Part shown: positions 45,511 to 53,365 of the stretch, piece after piece
How positions within the stretch are numbered: position 1 is the stretch's first letter
Layout of the letters: the number at the start of each line of letters is the position of its first letter
Source of the DNA: Streptomyces sp. BK208
GTDB taxonomy: Bacteria > Actinomycetota > Actinomycetes > Streptomycetales > Streptomycetaceae
Assembly: GCF_004364245.1 (NCBI RefSeq)
Contig: NZ_SOAV01000008.1
Coordinates: 310,001-374,000 of the forward strand
Direction: 5' to 3'
Length of the DNA: 64,000 bases
Translations under genes and position numbers: made by a program
Notes under the pieces: model-generated
What the model was told of the DNA's origin: nothing
Databases searched by the model: none
Seen by the model: only the letters and a program-made list of their open reading frames with translations

Positions 45511-46200
45511 ATGTCGCTGCCCGAGATCGTCACCCGCGCCGACTGGCGCGCGGCGCGCGAGGCCCTGTTGGCCAAGGAGAAGGCGGCCACCCGCGCGCGT
45601 GACGCCCTCAACGCCGAACGACGGGCGCTGCCCATGGTGGAGCTCGACAAGGAGTACGTCTTCGAGGGCGGCGACGGCAAGGCCACGCTGCTCGACCTCT
45701 TCGAGGGCCGGGACCAGCTGGTCGTCTACCACTTCATGTTCGCGCCCGACTGGGAGGCCGGCTGCCGCAGCTGCTCGGCGTTCCTGGACCAGATCGGGCA
45801 CCTCGCGCACCTCCGGGCCCGCGGCACGTCCTTCGCCGCCGTCTCCCGGGCGCCGTATCCGAGGATCCTGCCGTTCAAGGCGCGGATGGGCTGGACGCTG
45901 CCCTGGTACTCGTCGTACGCCGGCGACTTCAACACGGACTTCGAGGTGACCCTCGAGCACGACGGCGAGCTGGTGGAGCGGCCGGGCCTCAGCTGCTTCC
46001 TGCGGGACCGCGAACGGGTCTTCCACACCTACTCGACGTACGAGCGCGGTCTGGACGGACTGGGCTCGACCACCAGCCTGCTCGACCTCACCGCGCTCGG
46101 CCGGCAGGAGCCCTGGGAGAGGCCCGAGGGGCGCGCTTCGGCTCTCGGCGCGCCCGCGGGCAGCGAGGCGGTCCGCTACCACGACGAGTACGAGTACTGA
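45511..46200 (+). CDS. DUF899 family thioredoxin-like protein
   Basis: This 229-residue protein matches DUF899: N-terminal helix DWRAAREALLAKEKAATRARDAL, then LPMVELDKEYVFEG, a thioredoxin-like core DQLVVYHFMFAPDWEAGCRSCSAFLDQ with a CxxC pair, and SCFLRDRERVFHTYSTYERGLDGL. The fold suggests a dithiol oxidoreductase or peroxidase-related role in the cytosol; no reaction is established for the family. AGGAGG precedes the ATG. Confidence 0.88.
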   Translation: MSLPEIVTRADWRAAREALLAKEKAATRARDALNAERRALPMVELDKEYVFEGGDGKATLLDLFEGRDQLVVYHFMFAPDWEAGCRSCSAFLDQIGHLAHLRARGTSFAAVSRAPYPRILPFKARMGWTLPWYSSYAGDFNTDFEVTLEHDGELVERPGLSCFLRDRERVFHTYSTYERGLDGLGSTTSLLDLTALGRQEPWERPEGRASALGAPAGSEAVRYHDEYEY

Positions 46201-46239
46201 GACGCTCCGTAGCGGAAACGGCCGGACGGCCGAGCCGCG

Positions 46240-46259
46240 GATCACCTTTTGCGGTGATC
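46240..46259 (+). terminator. Small hairpin after the DUF899 gene
   Basis: GATCACC (46240-46246) pairs with GGTGATC (46253-46259) around TTTTGC. A third GATCACC copy occurs at 46283-46289 near the next gene's promoter region, so an operator role is also possible. Confidence 0.35.
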
Positions 46260-46355
46260 GGGTGTCGACTGTGTCTCAGTACGATCACCGCACGTGGCGT
46301 TCACTCCATGGTTGGCGTTTAGGTCTACGAGTACAGCGCTACATGGAGGTGCGGG

Positions 46356-46541
46356 GTGAACGGGCGAACGGTGCTCGAACGCTTTCCCGCAGGCGGACCG
46401 CGAGGGTCCTGGCCGGCGGAGGAGTTCGCGCAGGCGCGGCGTCTTGAGGGTCAGCCCGCCGAGGTCGTCATGGACCTCGCCACGGACATGTTCCTGGTCG
46501 TCGTGCTTCGCGGTGACGCCGCCGGTGACGCGACGGCCTGA
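46356..46541 (+). CDS. Small conserved Streptomyces protein
   Basis: This 61-residue protein (MNGRTVLERFPAGGPRGSWP, AEEFAQARRLEGQPAEVVMD, LATDMFLVVVL) resembles a small conserved Streptomyces protein of unknown role. Residues 38-50 form a short hydrophobic strand. GTG at 46356 has GGAGGTGCGG just upstream. It is convergent with the minus-strand WhiJ-like locus genes. Confidence 0.65.
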   Translation: MNGRTVLERFPAGGPRGSWPAEEFAQARRLEGQPAEVVMDLATDMFLVVVLRGDAAGDATA

Positions 46542-46556
46542 CGCGCCGCCCGGCGC

Positions 46557-46991
46557 CTACGCGCTCACCGGGCGGGACCAGGTGGGCGTCGTGTCGGTCA
46601 GCCGGCACAGGGCCAGGTACAGCGGGATGGGCGGCGTGTACGGGACCGTGCCGTCAGGGCGGTGCAGGAGGCGGGGGAGGCCCGCGGCCCCGGGGACCAC
46701 CGCGCCGGTCGCGTAGCGCGAGGGCGCCGGCCAGTCCAGGGCGTAGTCGGAGTCGGACGGGACGATCCACCACCAGTGCGTCTCATCGGCGTAGACGCAT
46801 CCCACGCGCGGCAGCCGCGGCAGCACCTGCTGGGCGAGGAACGACGGCACCGCCACCGCGTCGCAGCCCAGCGGAGCGGTCATGCCGTCCGGCACGGGCA
46901 GCCGCACGGGTGTGGCGGCGGCCTGTCGTCCGCGCTGGAGGCGGACCACCGTGTCGAGGCCGAGCGGTCGCATGCCGGTCGCAGCCCTCAT
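46557..46991 (-). CDS. Hypothetical protein coupled to the ATP-binding regulator
   Basis: This 144-residue protein begins MRAATGMRPLGLDTVVRLQR and has a central VYADETHWWWIVPSDSDYALDWP and a C-terminal LHRPDGTVPYTPPIPLYLALC segment. No catalytic motif, signal peptide or membrane helix is seen and I recognise no named family. Its ATG at 46991 overlaps the stop of the upstream ATP-binding protein gene (ATGA); an alternative ATG at 46997 adds two residues. Coupling suggests it acts with that protein. Confidence 0.7.
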   Translation of the reverse strand: MRAATGMRPLGLDTVVRLQRGRQAAATPVRLPVPDGMTAPLGCDAVAVPSFLAQQVLPRLPRVGCVYADETHWWWIVPSDSDYALDWPAPSRYATGAVVPGAAGLPRLLHRPDGTVPYTPPIPLYLALCRLTDTTPTWSRPVSA

Positions 46992-47635
46992 AGCCATTCG
47001 GTCCCCGTTCCGCGCGTCTTGCGGCTCTCCCGACGGTGGGACTCCGCCTCGTCCTCGTCGCCCGCGTCGTCCGCGGGTCCGGGTTTGGGCCGGGCACCCC
47101 AGCCCAGGTCGTCGTGGGGCTCCGGGGCGTCGAACGCACGGTCGGCGCTGCGCGGCAGCTCGGCCCAGACCAGCAGTCCCGGACCGTGCTCGTGGGCGCC
47201 CCAGGCGTCGCACAGGGCGTCGACCAGGAGCAGGCCTCGGCCGTGCTCGTCCTCGGGCTGCTGATCGGCCGAGGGGTGGGGCTGGCCGGGGGCGCAGCCC
47301 TCGTCCCGCACGGCTATGCGGACCAGGTCGTCGACGTCGTGCAGCTCGCACACTATGTGTCTGCTCGCCGTGTGCACGATCGCGTTGGTCACCAGCTCGG
47401 AGACCACCAGCGCCGCGGTGTCACAGGTGTCCTCGCACACCGCCCAGCCGCTCAGCCGGGCCCGGGTCAGGCGTCTTGCCTGTGAGGGAGAGCCCGGATG
47501 GGCGGCCAGCTCGAAACGGAACCGGCGCTCGGCGGCGGTGGCTCCCGAGGAGCCGGCTCCCATGGCGGCACCGAGGCCCAGGGAGCCCACGGTGGCGTCT
47601 GTTCCTAAGGGCGCGGACGGAATCACGCTTGCCAC
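46988..47635 (-). CDS. ATP-binding regulatory protein (HATPase_c, anti-sigma/SpoIIAB-like)
   Basis: This 215-residue protein has a GHKL/HATPase_c fold of the RsbW/SpoIIAB type: N box LVVSELVTNAIVHTAS, G1 box VRDEGCAPG and G2 box DEHGRGLLLVDALCDAWG. A disordered, charged C-terminal tail of about 55 residues follows. In Streptomyces such proteins are often encoded beside XRE-Scr1 and DUF397 genes, as in the abaA and whiJ loci, where they act as small regulators. GTG at 47635 is the most plausible start; the frame is open to 47662. It is divergent from the XRE gene. Confidence 0.83.
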   Translation of the reverse strand: MASVIPSAPLGTDATVGSLGLGAAMGAGSSGATAAERRFRFELAAHPGSPSQARRLTRARLSGWAVCEDTCDTAALVVSELVTNAIVHTASRHIVCELHDVDDLVRIAVRDEGCAPGQPHPSADQQPEDEHGRGLLLVDALCDAWGAHEHGPGLLVWAELPRSADRAFDAPEPHDDLGWGARPKPGPADDAGDEDEAESHRRESRKTRGTGTEWL

Positions 47636-47651
47636 TATCGCCCCGCCGTGA

Positions 47652-47687
47652 ACACTTGGCAAGTGTCACTCTGAAAAATGCAGAGTG
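47652..47687. promoter_or_regulatory. Pair of inverted repeats, possible operators
   Basis: ACACTT-GGC-AAGTGT (47652-47666) is followed at once by CACTCTG-AAAAATG-CAGAGTG (47667-47687). They lie immediately upstream of the ATP-binding protein gene, in the region shared with the divergent XRE gene, which fits regulator-binding sites. Confidence 0.5.
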
Positions 47688-47757
47688 CTGTGTGACGGTC
47701 TGGACGGTCGTGGCACACTGCTCGCAACAGCACGTCGAGCGGCGCCACTTCAGGTCG

Positions 47758-47795
47758 TTCGAAAGTCACTCCCGGCTTTCGAACAGAACTTCGAA
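47758..47795. promoter_or_regulatory. TTCGAA palindrome cluster, possible XRE operator
   Basis: TTCGAAAG (47758-47765) and CTTTCGAA (47776-47783) form an 8-bp inverted repeat with a 10-bp spacer, and a third TTCGAA follows at 47790-47795. They lie about 110 bp upstream of the XRE start. Confidence 0.5.
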
Positions 47796-47903
47796 TGGCG
47801 CCGCCGGGCTGTCCGCACCAGGACGCGCCGGGGCTCGCCGAGGCTGTCCGTACAACGGAACAGGGACGCAAGGACTCTTTCGGGACTCTTCAGGAGGTGG
47901 GCG

Positions 47904-48764
47904 GTGAGCGAGCCGCGGTCCGCGCCGACGGTCGGCCAGGTCGTACTCGGCCGGCGCCTTCTGGACCTGCGGGAACGCGCCGGTCTCAAGCGCGAGGAAG
48001 CAGCCCGCGTCCTGCGCGTCGCCCCCGCCACGGTGCGCCGCATGGAGATGGCCGAGGTCGCCCTCAAGATCCCGTACCTCCAGCTCCTGCTGAAGGCCTA
48101 CGGCGTCGGCGACGAGGAGGCCGAGGCCTTCGTCCAGCTGGCCGAGGACGCCAACAAGCCGGGATGGTGGCAGCGCTTCCACGACATCCTGCCGGGCTGG
48201 TTCTCGCTATACGTCAGCCTGGAGGGCGCGGCCGCCCTGATCCGCTCCTACGAGCCCCACTTCGTCCCCGGAGTGCTGCAGACCGAGGACTACGCGCGCG
48301 GGGTGCTGCGCTCGGGCGCCATCGGCCAGACCCGGCCGGAGGACATCGAGCGCCACGTCGCCCTGCGCATGCAACGCCAGGAACTGCTCACCCGCGAGGA
48401 CGCACCCCGGCTGTGGGTCGTGATGGACGAGACCGCGCTGCGCCGCCCCGTCGGGGGCCCGGAGGTGATGCGTGCCCAGATCGACCGGCTGCTCGAGGCC
48501 GCGAAGCTGCCCAACGTCACGCTGCAGGTCGCCCCGTTCTCCAGCGGGCCGCACCCCGGCACGTACGGGCCCTTCGTGCTGTTCCGATTCGCCATGCCGG
48601 AACTCCCGGACATGGTCTACAGCGAGTACCTGACCGGCGCCGTCTACCTCGACGCGCGCGCCGAGGTGGCGACCCACCTCGAGGTCATGGACCGCATGGC
48701 GGCGCAGGCCGCCACGGCACATCGCACGAAGGAGATCCTCCGGGATCTCCGCAAGGAGTTGTGA
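47904..48764 (+). CDS. XRE-family regulator with Scr1 (DUF5753) domain, WhiJ-like
   Basis: This 286-residue protein has an N-terminal XRE helix-turn-helix (about residues 9-62: LGRRLLDLRERAGLKREEAA, RVLRVAPATVRRMEMAEVAL) and a C-terminal Scr1/DUF5753 domain starting at FSLYVSLEGAAALIRSYEPHFVPGVLQTEDYARGVL. This layout defines the WhiJ-like regulators, numerous in Streptomyces, which control development or secondary metabolism together with a DUF397 partner. GTG at 47904 has AGGAGGT at ideal spacing. The DUF397 gene starts immediately after its stop codon. Palindromes upstream are candidate binding sites. Confidence 0.93.
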   Translation: MSEPRSAPTVGQVVLGRRLLDLRERAGLKREEAARVLRVAPATVRRMEMAEVALKIPYLQLLLKAYGVGDEEAEAFVQLAEDANKPGWWQRFHDILPGWFSLYVSLEGAAALIRSYEPHFVPGVLQTEDYARGVLRSGAIGQTRPEDIERHVALRMQRQELLTREDAPRLWVVMDETALRRPVGGPEVMRAQIDRLLEAAKLPNVTLQVAPFSSGPHPGTYGPFVLFRFAMPELPDMVYSEYLTGAVYLDARAEVATHLEVMDRMAAQAATAHRTKEILRDLRKEL

Positions 48765-49040
48765 ATGAACCGCATCAAACCCCAGCGCTCGCCCCTGACC
48801 CGCTCGGAGCGGATCTACAACGGCATGCCCGCCCGTGAACTGGGCAGTGAGGGCTGGCACAAGCCGTGGAGCGGCGGCAACGGAGGCAACTGCCTGGAGG
48901 CGATGAAGCTCGCCGACGGCCGGATCGCGGTACGCCAGTCCACCGACCCGGACGGGCCGGCGCTGATCTACACCTCGGCCGAGATGACGGCCTTCATCGA
49001 GGGAGCGAAGGCGGGAGAGGCGGACTTCCTGCTGTCCTGA
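48765..49040 (+). CDS. DUF397 protein, partner of the WhiJ-like regulator
   Basis: This 91-residue protein has the DUF397 core: GWHKPWSGGNGGNCLEAMKL, ADGRIAVRQSTDPDGPALIY and TSAEMTAFIEGAKAGEADFLL. In studied cases the DUF397 protein counteracts the adjacent XRE-Scr1 repressor. Its ATG follows the regulator's stop codon directly (TGAATG), so translation is coupled. About 373 bp without a gene follows; it contains a 14-bp tandem repeat and a long hairpin. Confidence 0.93.
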   Translation: MNRIKPQRSPLTRSERIYNGMPARELGSEGWHKPWSGGNGGNCLEAMKLADGRIAVRQSTDPDGPALIYTSAEMTAFIEGAKAGEADFLLS

Positions 49041-49087
49041 GGCGTGCGCCCTGTTGCTTTGTTGTTTTTAAGCTGTTCCGGCACTAG

Positions 49088-49158
49088 TTGATCATCCATC
49101 GCTGATCACTCACCACTGATCGCTCATCGCTGATCATCCACCGCTGATCTACCCATCG
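49088..49158 (+). repeat. Five-unit 14-bp tandem repeat rich in TGATCA
   Basis: Units at 49088, 49102, 49116, 49130 and 49144 (the last 15 bp) follow the pattern CTGATCAYYCAYCG with a few changes. The motif includes the palindrome TGATCA in three units and TGATC in all. The region is clearly less GC-rich than the rest of the window. It lies about 48 bp after the DUF397 gene. Confidence 0.85.
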
Positions 49159-49294
49159 CGACGAGCACCGGCCGCCAGGGGTCGCGTCAAGACCGGTCAG
49201 GACCGTATCGCCGGGTCGGCGCGGGTAAGCCGCACCTGCGGCACCCGCGCCGTGAATTCCGTGCCCCGGCCCCGCGCGGGGCTACGGGCCGTGA

Positions 49295-49337
49295 GCCCCT
49301 GCCCGCCCGAGCCGACTCGGCCCGGGCGGGCAGGGGC
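49295..49337 (+). terminator. Long hairpin after the WhiJ-like locus
   Basis: A 15-bp perfect stem (49295-49309 with 49323-49337) with an inner GCCGA/TCGGC element. It ends about 75 nt before the next gene and is the likely terminator of the XRE-DUF397 transcript. Confidence 0.6.
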
Positions 49338-49412
49338 CCCTGATTCAGGCATGTGCCGGGACGTTCGCCGCCGAGGTGCCGGCCGACGCGGTGACTGACG
49401 CATCATGGGCGG

Positions 49413-50045
49413 GTGCGACTGGAAGCGATCACCTGGGACCGGCTCGGCGACCGGCTCGCCGAGCGCCTGCTCGACCTGGAGTCCGCCGACGGCAGCGCCT
49501 GGACCCGCGTCGCCCTCGACGGTGCCCCGGCCGCCCGCCCCGGCGACCTCGCCGAACGGATCTCCGAGGCGCTGCGCGTCCGCGGCCGCCCCTCCCTGGT
49601 GGTGGGAACGGAGGGCTTCCTGCGGCCCGCCTCGCTCCGCCTGGAGTACGGGCACGAGGACGCGGAGTCCTACTACAACGGCTGGTACGACACCGGCGCC
49701 CTGTGGCGCGAGGTCTTCGACCCCCTGGGGCCCGGCGGCGACGGGCGCGTCCTGCCCGACCTGTGGGACCCCGTCACGGACCGCGCCACCCGCAGCCCCT
49801 ACGTCCGGCTCCCTCCCGGCGGCGCGCTCCTGCTCCACGGGCCCTTCCTGCTGCGCCACTGGTTCCCGTTCGACCTGAGCGTCCACCTCCTCCTCACCCC
49901 CGGTGCCCTGCGCCGCCGCACCCCCGAGTCCGAGCACTGGACCCTGCCCGCCTTCGAGCGCTACGACGAGGACACCGGCCCGGCCGGCACCGCCGACCTC
50001 GTGGTGCGCGCCGACGATCCGCGGCACCCCGCCTGGAACGGCTGA
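49413..50045 (+). CDS. Uridine-kinase-like protein without a P-loop
   Basis: This 210-residue protein resembles Streptomyces proteins labelled uridine kinase. It keeps the scaffold RVALDGAPAARPGDLAERI, where a kinase would have Walker A, SLVVGTEGFLRPASLRLEYG, the SYYNGWYDTGALWREVFDPL segment, VLPDLWDPVTDRATRSPYV and GALLLHGPFLL. The Walker A lysine and glycines are missing, replaced by Pro/Ala, so ATP-dependent uridine phosphorylation is doubtful. It may be a non-catalytic or altered-nucleotide relative. GTG at 49413 begins the conserved part; no good ribosome binding site is visible. Confidence 0.72.
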   Translation: MRLEAITWDRLGDRLAERLLDLESADGSAWTRVALDGAPAARPGDLAERISEALRVRGRPSLVVGTEGFLRPASLRLEYGHEDAESYYNGWYDTGALWREVFDPLGPGGDGRVLPDLWDPVTDRATRSPYVRLPPGGALLLHGPFLLRHWFPFDLSVHLLLTPGALRRRTPESEHWTLPAFERYDEDTGPAGTADLVVRADDPRHPAWNG

Positions 50046-50139
50046 CCCGGACGGCCGCCCCGGACGGCCGCTCCGGCAGGACTCTCCCGCCGGAGCGTCG
50101 CCCCCTTCGGGCAAGCCGGACAACTGGGATGATCGCAGC

Positions 50140-50934
50140 ATGACGCGAACCGACGGATACCTCCTCGACAACGGGCAGTCCGAGGCGGCGGAGCGCTTCG
50201 ACGCCTTCGCAACCCTCTTCGACCCCACCACGTTCCGGCACCTCCAGGCACTCGGCGTCGGCCCCGGCTGGCGCTGCTGGGAGGTCGGGGCCGGAGGCAC
50301 CTCCGTGGTGTCGTGGCTCGCCAAGCGGGTGGGCCCCACCGGCAGGATCCTCGCGACGGACATCGACACCTCCCGGGTCGCCCCGGCCGGCCGACCGCCG
50401 GTGGAGGTGCGCGTGCACGACGTGGGTGCGGAGGAACCGCCGGGGGACGGCTTCGACCTCGTGCACGCGCGGCTCGTCCTCGTCCACGTCCCCGACCGGG
50501 AACGGGCGTTGCGGTCGATGATCCAGGCCCTGCGTCCCGGTGGCCGCCTCCTGGTCGAGGACGCCGACCCGGCGCTCCAGCCCCTGCTCTGCCCCGACGA
50601 GCACGGCCCCGAGCAGCAACTGGCGAACAGGCTCCGGCACGGCTTCAGGGAGCTGCTGTCCCGTCGCGGCGCCGACCTCTCCTACGGCCGCCGGCTGCCC
50701 CGGCTGCTCCGCGAGGCGGGGCTGCGCCGCGTCGAGGCCGACGCCTACTTCCCGGTCACCTCGCCCGCGTGCGCCGCCCTGGAGTCCGCGACGGTACGAC
50801 AGATCCGCGATCAGCTGGTCGCCGCCGGGGCGGCCACCGACGACGACATCGACCGCCACCTCGCCAACGTCGCGGCCGGCGGCATGGACCTCGCGACGGC
50901 GCCGATGATCTCGGCCTGGGGCCGCAAGGGCTGA
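50140..50934 (+). CDS. Class I SAM-dependent methyltransferase
   Basis: This 264-residue protein begins with a 35-residue helical lead (LLDNGQSEAAERFDAFATLFDPTTFRHL), then motif I CWEVGAGGTSVVSWLAKRVGPTG, acidic motif II ILATDIDTSR, FDLVHARLVLVHVPDRERAL (motif IV) and ALRPGGRLLVEDADPAL (motif V). This arrangement is typical of actinobacterial small-molecule methyltransferases with unknown substrate. It lies 95 bp after the uridine-kinase-like gene and is convergent with psuK. Confidence 0.87.
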   Translation: MTRTDGYLLDNGQSEAAERFDAFATLFDPTTFRHLQALGVGPGWRCWEVGAGGTSVVSWLAKRVGPTGRILATDIDTSRVAPAGRPPVEVRVHDVGAEEPPGDGFDLVHARLVLVHVPDRERALRSMIQALRPGGRLLVEDADPALQPLLCPDEHGPEQQLANRLRHGFRELLSRRGADLSYGRRLPRLLREAGLRRVEADAYFPVTSPACAALESATVRQIRDQLVAAGAATDDDIDRHLANVAAGGMDLATAPMISAWGRKG

Positions 50935-50940
50935 CCGAGG

Positions 50941-51876
50941 TCACCCGTCGACCGGCCGCCTGCCGGTCGCCCGTGGCGGTCTTCCGCCCACCCTCTCCAC
51001 CGCCCGCGCCCCCGCCCGGCATCCGGCGGCCGCCGCCTCCTCGGGCTCCGCGCCCGTGAGCAGCGCGGCGAGGAACGCGCCGGTGAAGGCGTCACCGGCG
51101 CCCGTACTGTCCCGCGGTGCCGCCGCGACGGCGGCGACCCGGGCGCTCACGGCGCCGGACCGGGCCACCAGCGCCCCGTCCGCCCCCAGCTTGGCGACCA
51201 CCAGGGGGACGTGCCGGCTGAGCTTCGCGGCCGCGTCCGCCGCGTCGGAAAGCCCGGTGAGCAGGCATGCCTCGTCACGACTGGGCAGCAGGACGTCCAC
51301 GCCCTCGACCAGGCCGAGGAACCGGCCGACGCCCAGCTCGGCGAGGAACCCGGCCGACGCCGGGTCCAGGCTGACCTGCACCCCACGCGCGCGTGCCGAC
51401 GCCAGGGCGGCCGACACCAGGGCGCGGCCCGGCTCCGAGAAGAGGAGATACCCCGACAGATGCAGCCGGCCCACGCCGTCGAGCAGCGTGTCCGACCAGT
51501 CGTCCGGCCCGATCCGCAGCGACGCCCCGCTGTCCGTCAGGAACGTCCGCTCGGCCGCGGCACCGGTGTCGACCAGGCAGATCACCGTCCCCGTGGGTGC
51601 CGTCGCGTCGACGACGAGAAGCGGACGCACGCCGCACGCCGCCAGCTCCCGCTCGTGCCAGTCGGACGCGTCGGCGCCCACCCGGCCCAGCAGCCGTACG
51701 TCCCCGCATCCCTCGTGGGCGGCCCAGCAGGCCACGTTGGCGCCCGCCCCGCCGGGCAGCCGCCGGACCGAGGCGGCGGTGTCCGTACCGGCGGCCAGCG
51801 GTCCCCGGTGCCGGGCGACGACGTCGGTGACCACGTCCCCGACGACCAGCAGCGCGCCGCCCGGCGCCACGGTCAC
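50941..51876 (-). CDS. psuK: PfkB-family carbohydrate kinase, probable pseudouridine kinase
   Basis: This 311-residue PfkB kinase begins LLVVGDVVTDVVARHRGPL and has RRLPGGAGANVACWAA, the substrate-binding GG motif, and the C-terminal signature DSTGAGDAFTGAFLAALL with the catalytic Asp. It phosphorylates a sugar or nucleoside. GTG at 51876 overlaps the stop of psuG (GTGA), so the two are co-translated; with the glycosidase this identifies the substrate as pseudouridine. PsuK makes pseudouridine 5'-phosphate for PsuG. Confidence 0.85.
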   Translation of the reverse strand: MTVAPGGALLVVGDVVTDVVARHRGPLAAGTDTAASVRRLPGGAGANVACWAAHEGCGDVRLLGRVGADASDWHERELAACGVRPLLVVDATAPTGTVICLVDTGAAAERTFLTDSGASLRIGPDDWSDTLLDGVGRLHLSGYLLFSEPGRALVSAALASARARGVQVSLDPASAGFLAELGVGRFLGLVEGVDVLLPSRDEACLLTGLSDAADAAAKLSRHVPLVVAKLGADGALVARSGAVSARVAAVAAAPRDSTGAGDAFTGAFLAALLTGAEPEEAAAAGCRAGARAVERVGGRPPRATGRRPVDG

Positions 51877-52781
51877 GCCCCGGTCCAGGCAGCCGCGATC
51901 CGGGCCGCCAACCGCACGTTCCCCCGCACGGCCGCCAGGTTGGCGCTCAGCGAGGCGCCGTCGGTGAGCCGTACCAGGCGTTCGAGCAGGAACGGCGTGA
52001 CCGCCTGACCCGTGATCCCCTCGGCTTCGCACGCGTGCAGTGCGTCGGTGAGCACCCGCGCGTGGAGCACGGGATCGAGCTGCTCCTCCTCGGGGACGGG
52101 ATTGGCGACCACGAGCGCGGACGACGGCCCGCCCAGCGTGTCCTGCGCCCGCATGACCGCCGCCACCTGCCGCGGGTCGTCCAGCGTCCAGTCCACCGGG
52201 TGTCCCGAGTCGGACAGGTAGAAGCCGGGGAAGCGGTCCGTGCGGTACCCGGCGACCGCCACCCCCAGCGTCTCCAGCCGCTGCAGGGTGGCGGGGACGT
52301 CCAGGATGGACTTCACGCCCGCGCAGACCACCGTGATCCGGGTGCGGGCCAGCAGGCCCAGGTCGGCCGACTCGTCCTGGGTCACCGTCCACTCCCGGTG
52401 GACGCCGCCCAGACCGCCGGTCGCGAACACCCGTACGCCCGCGAGCGCCGCCAGCCGGGCGGTCGCCGACACGGTGGTCGCCCCGCTCGCGCCACGGGCC
52501 ACCGCGAGGGGCAGGTCCCGGTGCCCGAGCTTGCGGACGCCGTCCTCGTTGGCGATCCGCTCCAGCTGCTCCTTGTCCAGGCCGACCCGGGGCCGTCCGT
52601 CCAGCACGGCGACCGTCGCCGGTACGGCGCCCTCCCGCCGCACCGCCTCCTCCAGCTCCCGCGCCACCAGCAGATTGCGCGGGCGAGGCAGACCGTGCGC
52701 GATGATCGTGGACTCCAGGGCCACCACGGGGCGCCGTGCCCCGATCGCCTCCCGCACCTCTTCCGACACCATCAGCACCAC
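51873..52781 (-). CDS. psuG: Pseudouridine-5'-phosphate glycosidase
   Basis: This 302-residue protein has PsuG blocks: RRPVVALESTIIAHGLPRPRNL, VPATVAVLDGRPRVGL, KLGHRDLPLAVARGASGATTVSAT, FATGGLGGVHRE, VVCAGVKSILD and GYRTDRFPGFYLSDSGHPVDW. It splits pseudouridine 5'-phosphate to uracil and ribose 5-phosphate, recycling modified RNA bases. GTG at 52781 is chosen because AGGAGG lies 7 nt upstream; an in-frame ATG at 52772 is further away. It is the first gene of the psuG-psuK pair and diverges from the VOC gene. Confidence 0.93.
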   Translation of the reverse strand: MVLMVSEEVREAIGARRPVVALESTIIAHGLPRPRNLLVARELEEAVRREGAVPATVAVLDGRPRVGLDKEQLERIANEDGVRKLGHRDLPLAVARGASGATTVSATARLAALAGVRVFATGGLGGVHREWTVTQDESADLGLLARTRITVVCAGVKSILDVPATLQRLETLGVAVAGYRTDRFPGFYLSDSGHPVDWTLDDPRQVAAVMRAQDTLGGPSSALVVANPVPEEEQLDPVLHARVLTDALHACEAEGITGQAVTPFLLERLVRLTDGASLSANLAAVRGNVRLAARIAAAWTGA

Positions 52782-52917
52782 GCGCCTGCCTCCTGTCCGA
52801 CGGTCTCCCTGGGCTCCGCTCCCCCTCATCCCTGGCGGGCGGGGGACCGGGCCAAACCCCGCCGGCGCGGCGAACAGAACCGTTGCGGCTCCCGGGAGGG
52901 AGCACGAGTCTGAGGCC

Positions 52918-53346
52918 ATGACAGACAACACGACACGTCTCGACCACGTCGTCCTGTGGGTGAGTGACCCGGTCGCCGCGGCCGGCTTCTACGAGAAGAA
53001 CCTGGGATTCGAACCCCTGCGGGTCACCGAGTACACCGCGGGAACCGTGAGCTTCCCCTCCGTGCGGATCAACGAGGAGACCATCCTCGACCTCGCACCG
53101 CACTCCATGGCGGCCCGGATGCGCATGCTGCCCGGCGCCGAGGCCGGCGCCGGGCATCCCGTCAACCACGTCTGCGTGTCCCTGCCCGCGCACGACTTCG
53201 ACGCCCTGCGCGCCCGCCTGCAGGAGCAGTCCGTCCCCGTCTCGGACCTCTCGTACGACTCCTACGGCGCCCGCGGCCCGGCCAGGCGGAGCTTCTACTT
53301 CGGCGACCCGGACGGCAACATCGTCGAGGCCCGGCACTACGAGTAG
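52918..53346 (+). CDS. VOC-superfamily (glyoxalase-like) protein
   Basis: This 142-residue protein has the paired beta-alpha-beta-beta-beta modules of the VOC fold: LDHVVLWVSDPVAAAGFYEKNLGF with the first metal-ligand His, and later NHVCVSLPAHDFDALRARL and RRSFYFGDPDGNIVEARHYE with the second His/Glu. Such proteins are dioxygenases, isomerases or antibiotic-resistance binders; the exact role is unknown. ATG at 52918 has GAGG close upstream. Confidence 0.87.
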   Translation: MTDNTTRLDHVVLWVSDPVAAAGFYEKNLGFEPLRVTEYTAGTVSFPSVRINEETILDLAPHSMAARMRMLPGAEAGAGHPVNHVCVSLPAHDFDALRARLQEQSVPVSDLSYDSYGARGPARRSFYFGDPDGNIVEARHYE

Positions 53347-53365
53347 GCCCCGAGGGCGCCGCCCC

